Assembly: GCF_002072955.1 (NCBI RefSeq)
Contig: NZ_LPUF01000003.1
Location: 496,001 to 560,000 of the forward strand
Source of the DNA: Methyloprofundus sedimenti
GTDB taxonomy: Bacteria > Pseudomonadota > Gammaproteobacteria > Methylococcales > Methylomonadaceae
Length of the DNA stretch: 64,000 nt
Direction: 5' to 3'
The notes beneath the pieces were generated by a model. That model was given only the letters and a program-made list of their open reading frames with translations. It had not been told where the DNA came from and searched no databases. Positions 47,112 through 55,619 of this stretch are shown piece by piece. Every line of letters begins with the position of its first letter. Positions within the stretch are counted from its first letter, which is position 1. The position numbers and the translations under genes were made by a program.

Positions 47112-48298
47112 TATGCTGCCCCTTCTTTAGCTACCTGCTCATTGCGTGCCTGCACAGCTTTTTCAGCTGCTTCAGCTAAAGTAGTTGCGGTAATAATCGG
47201 CAAGCCACTATCAGCAATAATCTTACGCCCTTCTTCTACATTGGTACCCGATAAACGTACAATCAAAGGAATCTGCAAATCTATTTTTTTAACTGCTTGC
47301 ACCACACCTTCAGCGATCCAGTCACAGCGATTGATGCCTGCAAAAATATTTACCAGCATAGCTTTTACACCTTCATCGGCCAAAACCAGACGAAATGCTT
47401 TTTCAGTCCTTTCAGGCGATGCTCCGCCACCCACGTCTAAAAAGTTTGCCGGTTCTCCTCCAGCCAGTTTAATCATATCCATAGTCGCCATGGCCAGGCC
47501 TGCACCATTGATCATACAACCGATATCACCATCTAAACCAACATAGCTTAAACCTCGATCAGCGGCCGCCATTTCACGCGGGTCTTCCTGAGTCTTGTCG
47601 CGTAGCTCCGCTACTTTTTGACGACGAAAAAGCGCATTATCATCAAAACCCATTTTTGCATCCAAGGCCACTAACTTCCCACTTTTGGTCACAACCAATG
47701 GGTTAATTTCCAGCATATTTGCATCCAGCTCGCGCATGGCACGGTAGCAACCCGTTATAAATTTAACAGCATGGCTAATTTGCGTAGCCTCCAAGCCTAG
47801 AGAAAAAGCCATTTTGCGCGCCTGAAAATCTAATAAACCCACTGCAGGATCAATATGAATCTTCTTAATCGCATCAGGATTATTCTCAGCCAGATCTTCA
47901 ATTTCCATTCCGCCTTGAGCAGAACCAACCATGACGATACGTTCGTGAGCACGATCAACCAAAAAACTGAAATACAGTTCTTTAGCTATATCTGTGCCAG
48001 CTTCAATATATAAACGTGAACATACTTTACCCGCTGGACCGGTCTGTTGGGTTACCATCCGTTTACCCAGCATACGCTCAGCCGCGGCCTCAACCTCATC
48101 ATGAGTAAAACAAATTTTTACACCACCCGCTTTACCCCGGGCACCTGAATGGATTTGCGCCTTTACCGCCCAGACATTGCCTCCTATTTCGCGGGCACGT
48201 TGCACTGCATCTTCCGGGCTATACGCAAGCCCGCCTTCGGCAATTTTTACACCGTAGCCAGCTAAAATTTCTTTAGCTTGATACTCATGAATATCCAT
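47111..48298 (-). CDS. mtkA: Malate-CoA ligase (malate thiokinase) beta subunit MtkA
   Basis: 395 residues, ATP-grasp beta subunit of malate thiokinase. The sequence closely follows the Methylobacterium MtkA type: [67 protein letters not shown] and [31 protein letters not shown]. Functions with MtkB to give malyl-CoA, which Mcl cleaves to acetyl-CoA and glyoxylate. Separated from mcl by a hairpin terminator. Confidence 0.93.
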   Translation of the reverse strand: MDIHEYQAKEILAGYGVKIAEGGLAYSPEDAVQRAREIGGNVWAVKAQIHSGARGKAGGVKICFTHDEVEAAAERMLGKRMVTQQTGPAGKVCSRLYIEAGTDIAKELYFSFLVDRAHERIVMVGSAQGGMEIEDLAENNPDAIKKIHIDPAVGLLDFQARKMAFSLGLEATQISHAVKFITGCYRAMRELDANMLEINPLVVTKSGKLVALDAKMGFDDNALFRRQKVAELRDKTQEDPREMAAADRGLSYVGLDGDIGCMINGAGLAMATMDMIKLAGGEPANFLDVGGGASPERTEKAFRLVLADEGVKAMLVNIFAGINRCDWIAEGVVQAVKKIDLQIPLIVRLSGTNVEEGRKIIADSGLPIITATTLAEAAEKAVQARNEQVAKEGAA

Positions 48299-48334
48299 CG
48301 CATCCTCTATAAAAACTATTTAATGATTCAATAA

Positions 48335-48360
48335 AAAAAGGCCGCAAAAGCGACCTTTTT
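48335..48360 (-). terminator. Terminator between mcl and mtkA
   Basis: AAAAAGGCCGC and GCGACCTTTTT form an 11-bp stem (one mismatch-like G-T pair) around AAAA, with an A/T tract on both sides. It lies after the mcl stop and before the mtkA start on the minus strand, so mcl probably has its own transcript end and mtkAB may be read by partial read-through or by a promoter in the 77-base gap. Confidence 0.8.
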
Positions 48361-48375
48361 CCAATTCTATTTGCT

Positions 48376-49326
48376 TTATGCTTTAGCAGCAATAGCAGCA
48401 GCCGTACTTACGACATTGTTTGCCATTTTTTCAGAAGCCGCATCAATTAATCGACCGTCTAAAGCAGCAGCTCCTTTACCTTGCTCTGCTGCTTCTTTTA
48501 ATGCCGCCAAAATACGCTTGGCTTTCTGTACTTCTGATTCTGGTGGCGTAAATACATCATTTGCCAGAGCAATTTGCGATGGATGGATAGCCCATTTGCC
48601 TTCACAACCTATAGCCGCTGCTCTTCTCGCAGCATCTTTAAATCCTTCGGGATCTTTAAAATCACCAAAAGGCCCATCAATGGCTCGTAGGCCATAAGCA
48701 CGACATGCAACCGTCATACGACTAATAGCATAGTGCCATTGATCGCCTGGGTAATCAGGATTTAAACCACCAATATTTGTTGTCCTAGCGCGATTAGAGG
48801 CGGCATAGTCAGCAACTCCAAAATGCAGGGCTTCTAAACGACCGCCTATAGCTCCCTGCTTGGCAATATCTTCAACATTTGCCATGCCCAGTGCAGTTTC
48901 AATCAGACACTCAATACCTATTTTTTTAGTTAATCCCTGTTGCATTTCTAATTGATTCAGCATCGATTCAACCATATACACATCACTATATACACCTACT
49001 TTAGGAATAAGGATTGTATCTATTTTTTCACCGCACTGCTCCACAAGGTCAACTATATCACGCACCATATATTGCGTGTCTAAGCCATTGATACGTATGG
49101 AAACAGTAATCCCATGCCCCGCCCAATCCAGCTCATTAATTGCTTTAATAACATTTTTACGTGCTTGCAACTTGTCATCAGGTGCAACTGCATCTTCCAA
49201 GTCAAGAAAAATAACATCCACGCCACTTTTCAATGCTTTCTCAAACATTTCTGGATTTGATCCCGGAACGGCTAATTCGCAACGATGCACACGGTGCGCA
49301 TTTGCTTCATATAAGGTATGACTCAT
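48376..49326 (-). CDS. mcl: Malyl-CoA lyase
   Basis: 316-residue CoA-ester lyase of the serine cycle, cleaving malyl-CoA to acetyl-CoA and glyoxylate. The family motifs are HRCELAVPGSNPEMFEKAL, DVIFLDLEDAVAPDDKLQARKNV, ILIPKVGVYSDVY, ECLIETALGMANVE, LHFGVADYAASNRART and GCEGKWAIHPSQIALANDVFTP, with the acidic metal-binding residues in EDAV and the ETALG segment. Located directly upstream of mtkA on the same strand. Its promoter should be in 49327-49952. Confidence 0.94.
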   Translation of the reverse strand: MSHTLYEANAHRVHRCELAVPGSNPEMFEKALKSGVDVIFLDLEDAVAPDDKLQARKNVIKAINELDWAGHGITVSIRINGLDTQYMVRDIVDLVEQCGEKIDTILIPKVGVYSDVYMVESMLNQLEMQQGLTKKIGIECLIETALGMANVEDIAKQGAIGGRLEALHFGVADYAASNRARTTNIGGLNPDYPGDQWHYAISRMTVACRAYGLRAIDGPFGDFKDPEGFKDAARRAAAIGCEGKWAIHPSQIALANDVFTPPESEVQKAKRILAALKEAAEQGKGAAALDGRLIDAASEKMANNVVSTAAAIAAKA

Positions 49327-49952
49327 TTAATAGCTTCCTACTTTTGTAAAATAATATTATTAAGGTACTTTCTAAAGTACTAGACTAGCCTTCCTGGCCT
49401 AAATCGAAATTAACCAATAATTCTACCGCGTAGTAGTGTAATGTCAATTAATACCCTTTACAAATAACAGCAAAAAGTGTCAGGCAAAAAAAATGCACTT
49501 AGCTAGTTTGGTAGCCAAATGCATTAAAAACTCAACAAAAATAATACTGGAGGTAAGATTTGTATAATTAAGAGTTGCAGCTATCTTATCCAGATAATGG
49601 CAAACTGAAAATGTGGCATATTGCCGCGCGACATATTGTCGCACTGCTCTGAAATTCTTAACTTGTTGTATACACCATACACTTGTCTATAATTTTTCAA
49701 ATTAACCACAGCTTAACAACATAACTTTCAGGCAAAAAAAAACGCCTGGTAGAGAAAATACCAAGCGTATTAAATGGTCAAATGACTCTTGTTTGGAAGG
49801 AAAATAAATTCCCAAGAGTTATCTATATAATAACAGAACGATTCAATAATATACCGTGACAGATTGTCGCAGGCTACTGATTACAGAATATCTATATGTT
49901 TAGCATGCAAGATTTGTAGAGTTCACTGTCTTTATCATCAATTACAACAGCC
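49327..49952. promoter_or_regulatory. Upstream region of mcl with two repeated hairpin/palindrome modules
   Basis: No gene. Two modules about 250 bp apart resemble each other. Module 1 (~49480-49640): CAGGCAAAAAAAATGCA, a hairpin ATGCA...TGCAT, then palindrome GCGACATATTGTCGC (49628-49642). Module 2 (~49730-49870): CAGGCAAAAAAAAACGC, hairpin ACGC..GGTA...TACC..GCGT, then GTGACAGATTGTCGC (to 49870). They may be small RNAs, operators for regulation of mcl, or both. The palindromes have the size of a dimeric-regulator site. Confidence 0.5.
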
Positions 49953-50780
49953 TTATTTTAAAGGCACCCAGCTACTATAAAATATATGGTTCATTTTTTG
50001 CATTATAGTTGCCACAAGTTTGACAAATAAATCCATTACAAAATGACATTTACTCGGCCTTACAATATCGACAAACAAACAATAACGAGGCTCATCAGTT
50101 TCATTAAAGGATTGGTGTTGTAAAGTATCATCAAAAATGAACATTTTACTTTCACACCAGTGATTCTCTATATTACCTACCTTAATATAGGCATCCTGAC
50201 TGCTAATATCATTGATATTATAAAGCACTCTTAAAGTTGTTCTTAATGGCCCAAAATGCTCATCTGTTGATTCTTTTTTATTAAAAACAGAAACACCTAT
50301 TGTTCTGACATATTTATAGTCTTTATGAAATGCAGGAACAGTATAAAAATTATCAACATTCTTACCATACCACTTGAAGAAAATCATACTTCTCCTGATT
50401 TTCTCTGCCCGACTAGACAGTTCATCCACTACGTTTTCAGATTTGACCACATCCAATAATTCATTGATTTCCAGCCGACACTCATCAGGCAGGTCTTGTA
50501 ACAGATACACTTTCTTATTGATATAAGGCAAGGTAACAATATCCATCAAAATATTAAAAGGGGACAAGGCCCATGTCGGCACGCCATTACCAAAAAAGTA
50601 TCGATATAACACTCTGCCATTGATATTACCGTTACGGCTTACATCATAAGCGCCACAAATAACGTAAAAAAGCATCACCTCAGGTAAAAAATACGTTAAC
50701 GAGATTAAAAACACATACCAGATAACTGATTGCACTAAAAACTTTCTTCTTCTCTTTGTTTCAAATGATGCCTTATCCAT
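49953..50780 (-). CDS. Membrane-anchored aspartyl/asparaginyl beta-hydroxylase-like protein
   Basis: 275 residues. N-terminal hydrophobic segment (LVQSVIWYVFLISLTYFLPEVMLFYVICG, ~15-43), then a cytoplasmic Asp/Asn-hydroxylase-type domain of the cupin, Fe(II)/2-oxoglutarate dioxygenase class. The His pair is H175 (EHFGPLRTTLRVLYNI) and H222 (FIFDDTLQHQSFN), and the 2-oxoglutarate Arg candidate is R232 (DEPRYCLFVDIVRP). Substrate unknown: known relatives hydroxylate lipid A acyl chains (LpxO) or proteins. It lies divergent from the sterol operon with 110 bases between the start of this gene and the open frame of cyp51. Confidence 0.82.
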   Translation of the reverse strand: MDKASFETKRRRKFLVQSVIWYVFLISLTYFLPEVMLFYVICGAYDVSRNGNINGRVLYRYFFGNGVPTWALSPFNILMDIVTLPYINKKVYLLQDLPDECRLEINELLDVVKSENVVDELSSRAEKIRRSMIFFKWYGKNVDNFYTVPAFHKDYKYVRTIGVSVFNKKESTDEHFGPLRTTLRVLYNINDISSQDAYIKVGNIENHWCESKMFIFDDTLQHQSFNETDEPRYCLFVDIVRPSKCHFVMDLFVKLVATIMQKMNHIFYSSWVPLK

Positions 50781-50950
50781 CGCTTACCTCTTTTAATTGA
50801 ACCTGCAAAATACTTTTAACAATACCTTATTTATTATAAGCATATTATCCATAGTACGCATTACTCTAATCAGGTATCTAAACAAGATAGTTTGTACATT
50901 ATGCAAGCACAGCGTAAAATCGACAAGATTTATAATTCAAAACTCAACGG

Positions 50951-50994
50951 CGCACTTAAAGTCTATTGCTTATTAACAATAGACTTTAAGTGCG
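50951..50994. promoter_or_regulatory. 18-bp perfect inverted repeat in cyp51 leader
   Basis: CGCACTTAAAGTCTATTG (50951-50968) and its exact inverse CAATAGACTTTAAGTGCG (50977-50994) enclose an 8-base loop, ending 26 bases before the ATG at 51021. No T run follows, so it is not a simple terminator. It may be an RNA element near the ribosome site or an operator. Confidence 0.85.
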
Positions 50995-51020
50995 GCAAAT
51001 CCCCAGTAAGCGAAATTTTT

Positions 51021-52637
51021 ATGACTGAACAACCAAGCCCAACCAATAAAGAACCTGAAAAAATGCCAGGCGGTCTCCCGCTTATTGGCCATATGCTTAA
51101 ATTTGGGAAAAATCCATTTGACTATATGACCTTATTAAGAAGCAAACTAGGTGAAATTGGGGAGTTTCGTTTGTTTCATCAGCAAATGGTATTACTAACC
51201 GGTCCTGAAGGCAATGAAGCATTTTTTCGTGCACCGGATGATCAGCTTGATCAAAATGAAGCCTACAAAGTCATGACACCTATTTTTGGTAAAGGTGTGG
51301 TTTTTGATGCGCCACCGCATATCAAAGACCAGCAATTAAAAATGCTGATGCCGGTATTACGCGACAAGCCCATGCGCACCTACTCTAAAGTTATCGTACA
51401 GGAGGTAGAAGAAGCCATTAAAGATTGGGGTGACTCTGGCGAAGTTGATATACTTGAGTTTATGAAACAATTGACAATTTATACATCAAGTCACTGTTTA
51501 TTAGGTAATGAGTTCCGCTACGAACTAAATGAGGAGTTTGCACACCTTTATCATGATCTGGAAAATGGCATGCACCCGCTAGCCTTTATTTTTCCTTATT
51601 TACCTATTCCTATATTGCGCCGTCGAGATAAAGCACGTGTGCGTTTACAAGAATTAGTAACCGCTATTATCGAAAAAAGAGCGCAAAAAACTGAAAAAAG
51701 CGATGATGCCTTTCAAATGCTGATTGATGTACGCTATGACGATGGAAGCCCTCTCTCACCGCATGAAATTACCGGTTTACTGATTGGCACCTTATTTGCC
51801 GGACATCATACTACAGCTGGCACAGCTGCCTGGATTACACTTGAACTTGCACGAAATCCTAAATATATGGATAAAGTGCTGCAAGAATTTGATACTTTAT
51901 ATGGGCATGAGGGCGAAGTCACCTTTCAGTCTTTACGTGAAATCCCAGTATTTGAACGCGTGATTAAAGAAGTCTTGCGTTTGCATCCTCCGTTGATTTT
52001 TCTGATTCGAAAAGTCGCTAAAGATCTGAAATTTAAAGATTATATTATCAAAGCAGGTAAATATGTCTGCGTATCCCCTCGTGTATCTCACCGTATACCG
52101 GAGATATTTCCTGATCCGGAAAAATTTGATCCGGAACGTTTTACCAAAGAACGCCAGGAAGACGCAATTCCCTTTAGCTGGGTCGCTTTCGGAGGAGGAC
52201 GTCATAAATGCAGTGGCAATGCCTTTGCCATGTTACAGCTAAAAGCTATTTATGCGATATTATTACGCCGTTATAAATTTGAACTGGTTGGCACTCCCGA
52301 AAGTTATCAAGACGATTATAAACAAATGGTCGTCCAGCCTGGCTCCCCTTGCATGGTGCGCTACACCAAACGAGGCAATATCAAGCAAACAGCCACTGCA
52401 AGCAAGGACACTGTTGCTAACACCGTTACCAAACTTAACTGCTTTAAAATAGATATCGATATGGACTTATGCCAGGGACATGCAAACTGCATGGCGGAAG
52501 CACCTGAAATTTTTCAGGTTGATGACAAAGGCAAATTAAGCATATTACAAGATACACCAAACAATACTTTACTCAAAAAAGCACAAGCGGCAGCAGAATA
52601 CTGCCCTACAAGTGCAATAAAAATAATACAGGATTAG
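51021..52637 (+). CDS. cyp51: Sterol 14-alpha-demethylase CYP51 fused to 3Fe-4S ferredoxin
   Basis: 538 residues from ATG 51021 (MTEQPSPTNKEPEKMPGGLPLIGHMLKFG); the frame is open from 50892 but the earlier start would run through the inverted repeat. Residues 1-450 are a P450: I-helix AGHHTTAGT (260-268), ExxR in KEVLRLHPP, heme-binding FGGGRHKCSG with C397. A linker leads to a ferredoxin (about 470-538) with three cysteines (CQGHANC...YCPTSA) of the 3Fe-4S type. Same fusion as Methylococcus capsulatus. Removes the 14-alpha methyl of lanosterol-type sterols. Confidence 0.95.
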   Translation: MTEQPSPTNKEPEKMPGGLPLIGHMLKFGKNPFDYMTLLRSKLGEIGEFRLFHQQMVLLTGPEGNEAFFRAPDDQLDQNEAYKVMTPIFGKGVVFDAPPHIKDQQLKMLMPVLRDKPMRTYSKVIVQEVEEAIKDWGDSGEVDILEFMKQLTIYTSSHCLLGNEFRYELNEEFAHLYHDLENGMHPLAFIFPYLPIPILRRRDKARVRLQELVTAIIEKRAQKTEKSDDAFQMLIDVRYDDGSPLSPHEITGLLIGTLFAGHHTTAGTAAWITLELARNPKYMDKVLQEFDTLYGHEGEVTFQSLREIPVFERVIKEVLRLHPPLIFLIRKVAKDLKFKDYIIKAGKYVCVSPRVSHRIPEIFPDPEKFDPERFTKERQEDAIPFSWVAFGGGRHKCSGNAFAMLQLKAIYAILLRRYKFELVGTPESYQDDYKQMVVQPGSPCMVRYTKRGNIKQTATASKDTVANTVTKLNCFKIDIDMDLCQGHANCMAEAPEIFQVDDKGKLSILQDTPNNTLLKKAQAAAEYCPTSAIKIIQD

Positions 52638-52646
52638 GGAATTAAC

Positions 52647-53249
52647 ATGGCCGCATACCCAAGAGTCGAACTTGAAGAAATGGTAGAACGTTGGTTAGAA
52701 GCGAATCGCCAAGCCGAAAATGATGGTAACTGGCCTAAGCATTTAGGTGCCATGTATACCGACAATGCTGAATACCGCTGGAATATCGGACCAAATGAAG
52801 AATTTGTCGCACGCAATCGCAAACAAATTGAAGAGTGGGCGCTTGGTGCTCAAATGAAAGGCTTTGAAGAATGGAAATATCCGTACCACCGAATTCTGAT
52901 TGATGAAAAACAAGGTGAAGTAATCGGTTTATGGACACAAGTGTCCCCGGCTAAAAGAGACGATGGCACCCATTATATGGTAGAAGGCACAGGCGGCTCC
53001 TGGTTTCGTTATGGTGGCGATTACAAATGGGAATGGCAACGAGATTTCTTTGATCTAGGTAATACCAAAGCCTTGTTTTTCGAACTGGCTGCTGCAGGTA
53101 AACTAGACCCTGCCGTCAAAGAAAAAATAGGCAAATTGGCTAAAGGCCATCCACTCCCAGGTCATGAAAAAATACGCCCAGAGGCAAGTCTATTGCAAAA
53201 AATAAAAGGTTTTTTAGTCATGATTCGTATCGCCATTTTTAATAAATAG
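52647..53249 (+). CDS. NTF2-like (SnoaL-type) protein within the sterol operon
   Basis: 200 residues, 10 bases after cyp51 on the same strand, with AGGATTAGGG as ribosome site. The NTF2-like fold is suggested by the N-terminal helix (EEMVERWLEANRQAENDGNWPKHLGAMYTDNAEYRWNIGP) followed by a curved sheet region (QGEVIGLWTQVSPAKRDDGTHYMVEGTGGSWFRYGGDYKWEWQRDFFD). The C-terminal 30 residues are basic and include a hydrophobic stretch that could contact membrane (FLVMIRIAIF). Ketosteroid isomerase has this fold. An isomerase or binding role on sterol intermediates is a guess from context. Confidence 0.8.
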   Translation: MAAYPRVELEEMVERWLEANRQAENDGNWPKHLGAMYTDNAEYRWNIGPNEEFVARNRKQIEEWALGAQMKGFEEWKYPYHRILIDEKQGEVIGLWTQVSPAKRDDGTHYMVEGTGGSWFRYGGDYKWEWQRDFFDLGNTKALFFELAAAGKLDPAVKEKIGKLAKGHPLPGHEKIRPEASLLQKIKGFLVMIRIAIFNK

Positions 53250-53310
53250 CACCCCCACTTCCTGCTATAATAACCATATTAATATTAAGACATTATTTTT
53301 TTGGATCATT

Positions 53311-54519
53311 ATGAATACTGAAGAAGAACAACCTAAAAGTCGCCGCGAACAAGTAAGATCTGTTGGCCAAAGCGGTAATTACTGGTATGCCATGGAAATG
53401 AGCTCCAAACTTAAAAAAGGCCAATCTGTAGAAGTAATTTTCTGGAAAAGCCCTATCGCCTTATATCGTGGCGAAGATGGCAAGGTCAATGCGATAGAAA
53501 ACCGCTGCCCACATCGCCAACTACGATTGACTTCAGGCATCGTTCAAGGCAATGAAATTACCTGTCAATACCATGGCTGGAGCTTTGATGGATGCGGCAA
53601 ATGCACTGGTATATCTCACGAATTAGGTAAAGGTAAGGCAAAAGACAGCTTACCTAATATCAAAATAAATTCTTACCCGGTACAGGAAAAATATGACTTA
53701 ATCTGGGTATTTCCTGGTGATCCTGCACTGGCAGATAAAGTATCCATCCCCGAAGTACCTCAGCTTACACAAGATAAGCCCTGGGAGTTTGTACCGCTGG
53801 ATTTCACGCTTAAGGCTCATTTCAGCATGATTCTGGAAAATGTATGTGACTTTAACCATGCTTTTTTGCACCGTAAATTTAAACCCTTTACTGATCCACA
53901 CTTATTAGGCACCCGACATGAAGGCGATATAATCTATGTAGATTATGAAACCGACATGAGCCAAAGCAGTGCCGTTAAGACCGCAGGCGAAAAAAAAGGC
54001 GCAGGCCTGGAAGATATGACCTTATGGTATCACTACCCCTATCAAGGCTCGAATACGGCTGACAAATATTTACATTGGCTTTTTATGACACCCATGGATG
54101 AACGTACTACGCGTTGTTTTTTCGTGTTCTTACTAGGCCCACTGGAAATTCCTTTTATCAATAAACCCGTTCCCAAGTTTTTACGTAAAACGGTCATTCG
54201 TTTAGCCAACTTCTTTTATATTGTTCCTCTGCTTAAAGAAGATGTGTATATTCTGCAAGAAGAAATGCTGGGTCAGGAACGACACCCACATATTCAGCAT
54301 CTTGAATTCAATCCTATCGTCGGTGAGTTTCAGAAGCTGAGTATTAAAAAATGGAATGAATATATACACACCGAAGCATTGCGTAAAAAGGAACAGCTAG
54401 AATCTAAAGAACGCTATATTTTTCCAGGTGCTGGCTTGAGTAAAAAAGAACTCAGCGAATACAACCGCATGCAAGAAGAAAGCAAAATACTGGAAGAAAG
54501 TAAAGAGCTTGGTATATAA
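53311..54519 (+). CDS. sdmA: Rieske oxygenase SdmA (sterol C-4 demethylation)
   Basis: 402 residues. The Rieske motif is C66-x-H68 and C85-x2-H88 (NRCPHRQ, ITCQYHGW), and the mononuclear iron site is D180/H183/H187 (ENVCDFNHAFLH). It removes C-4 methyl groups of sterols in a bacterial pathway, together with SdmB. It lies 61 bp after the NTF2-like gene and 111 bp before sdmB. The match to SdmA is from domain type plus position between cyp51 and a 3-beta-HSD-type dehydrogenase; it is not an independent alignment. Confidence 0.88.
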   Translation: MNTEEEQPKSRREQVRSVGQSGNYWYAMEMSSKLKKGQSVEVIFWKSPIALYRGEDGKVNAIENRCPHRQLRLTSGIVQGNEITCQYHGWSFDGCGKCTGISHELGKGKAKDSLPNIKINSYPVQEKYDLIWVFPGDPALADKVSIPEVPQLTQDKPWEFVPLDFTLKAHFSMILENVCDFNHAFLHRKFKPFTDPHLLGTRHEGDIIYVDYETDMSQSSAVKTAGEKKGAGLEDMTLWYHYPYQGSNTADKYLHWLFMTPMDERTTRCFFVFLLGPLEIPFINKPVPKFLRKTVIRLANFFYIVPLLKEDVYILQEEMLGQERHPHIQHLEFNPIVGEFQKLSIKKWNEYIHTEALRKKEQLESKERYIFPGAGLSKKELSEYNRMQEESKILEESKELGI

Positions 54520-54544
54520 CAACCTGTTATAAACTGAGCTGATC

Positions 54545-54606
54545 TAAGGTATGGCGGAGACTAAAGCCCGCCTTATAACTCTCAAATTGCGGACTAAAGT
54601 CCGCCC
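54545..54606. repeat. REP-like double hairpin between sdmA and sdmB
   Basis: GGCGGAGACTAAAGCCCGCC and GCGGACTAAAGTCCGCC are two tandem imperfect palindromes 20 bases apart in the gap between sdmA and sdmB. Similar but more decayed versions occur at about 6365 and 24780. They might attenuate read-through into sdmB. Confidence 0.75.
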
Positions 54607-54630
54607 TACCGAAATATCCCTTGATTTTTT

Positions 54631-55619
54631 ATGACGACACTTGTAACCGGTGCAACAGGGCATTTGGGGGCTAATTTAGTCCGCGCATTATTAGCAAGAG
54701 GTGAAGAAGTTCGTGTCCTTTTGCGTAAAGACAGCAGTAATATTGAAGTAGAAGGGCTGGATGTAGAACATGCCTACGGCAACCTAAAAGATAAACAATC
54801 GCTTATCGCAGCCGTAAAAGGCTGTGATTATGTGTATCATCTCGCGGCCTTCGTCAGTATTCGTAACGGCGACCGCAAAGAACTGTATGACGTTAATGTG
54901 CTTGGTACTCGCTATTTAATGCAAGCCTGTCGTCTTCAGGGCGTTAAGAAAGTCGTACATTGCAGCTCCTTCGGCGCAGTAGGTAATAACCCCGATGGCG
55001 CATCCAATGAAAAATGGGCAGTCAGTCCCTATGAAATGACGACTGACTATGAAATTTCTAAAACCTTTGCAGAACTCGAAGTTTATAAAGAAATTGTGCG
55101 CGGTCTGCCTGCAGTGATAGTCAATCCATCAGGTATTGTAGGTCCATGGGACTTTAAGCCTTCTCTGCTCGGTAGAACAATTATTGAATTTGCACAAGGA
55201 AAAATGCGTGCCTCAGTTCCGGGAGGATTTGATTTCACACCTGTTCAGGATGTAGTGCAGGGGCACCTGCTAGCCATGGAAAAGGGCGTTATTGGCGAGC
55301 GCTATTTACTTACCGGTGAACAACACAGTATTAATGAAACACTGGGCTGGCTGGAAGAATTTACCGGCGTAAGCAAACCTAGATGGGTCATCCCTACTTT
55401 TTCATGCAAAACATTGCCATCGTAAAAGACTGGATTGAACGGAAATTTTTCCCCCATGTTTATCCGCGCTTTAACTATCATTCCATTCGTCTGTTAAATT
55501 GCGGAAAATACGGAACCCATACCCGGGCAATAAATGAACTGGGCTTGAAACCAACACCCGTTAAAGAAGCCTACCGTGATTCGTTTCTCTGGTTTAAAGA
55601 ACACCGATATATTGAGTAA
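54631..55619 (+). pseudogene. sdmB: SdmB-like NAD(P)-dependent 3-beta-hydroxysteroid dehydrogenase, one-base frameshift
   Basis: The first 254 residues to about 55392 carry the cofactor motif TGATGHLG (6-13) and Y140-x3-K144 (YEISK), typical of 3-beta-HSD/extended SDR, and then run into KPRWVIPTFSCKTLPS and stop at 55425. A frame one base away resumes PYFFMQNIAIVKDWIERKFFPHVYPRF from about 55395 and ends at 55619. Joining after KPRWVIP gives a normal ~330-residue protein. The likely cause is loss of one C in CCCC, now CCC at 55392-55394. A sequencing error or a slip site that is tolerated is possible. SdmB oxidises and decarboxylates C-4. Confidence 0.85.

Noticed and set aside
46224-48298. 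Succinyl-CoA synthetase sucCD
   Set aside because: The close likeness to MtkA and the adjacent malyl-CoA lyase favour malate thiokinase.
49480-49870. CRISPR array
   Set aside because: Only two imperfect modules with dissimilar hairpins and no regular spacers; no cas genes.
54631-55619. HpnA-like hopanoid epimerase
   Set aside because: The family overlaps, but position after sdmA and cyp51 fits SdmB better; an HpnA role remains possible.
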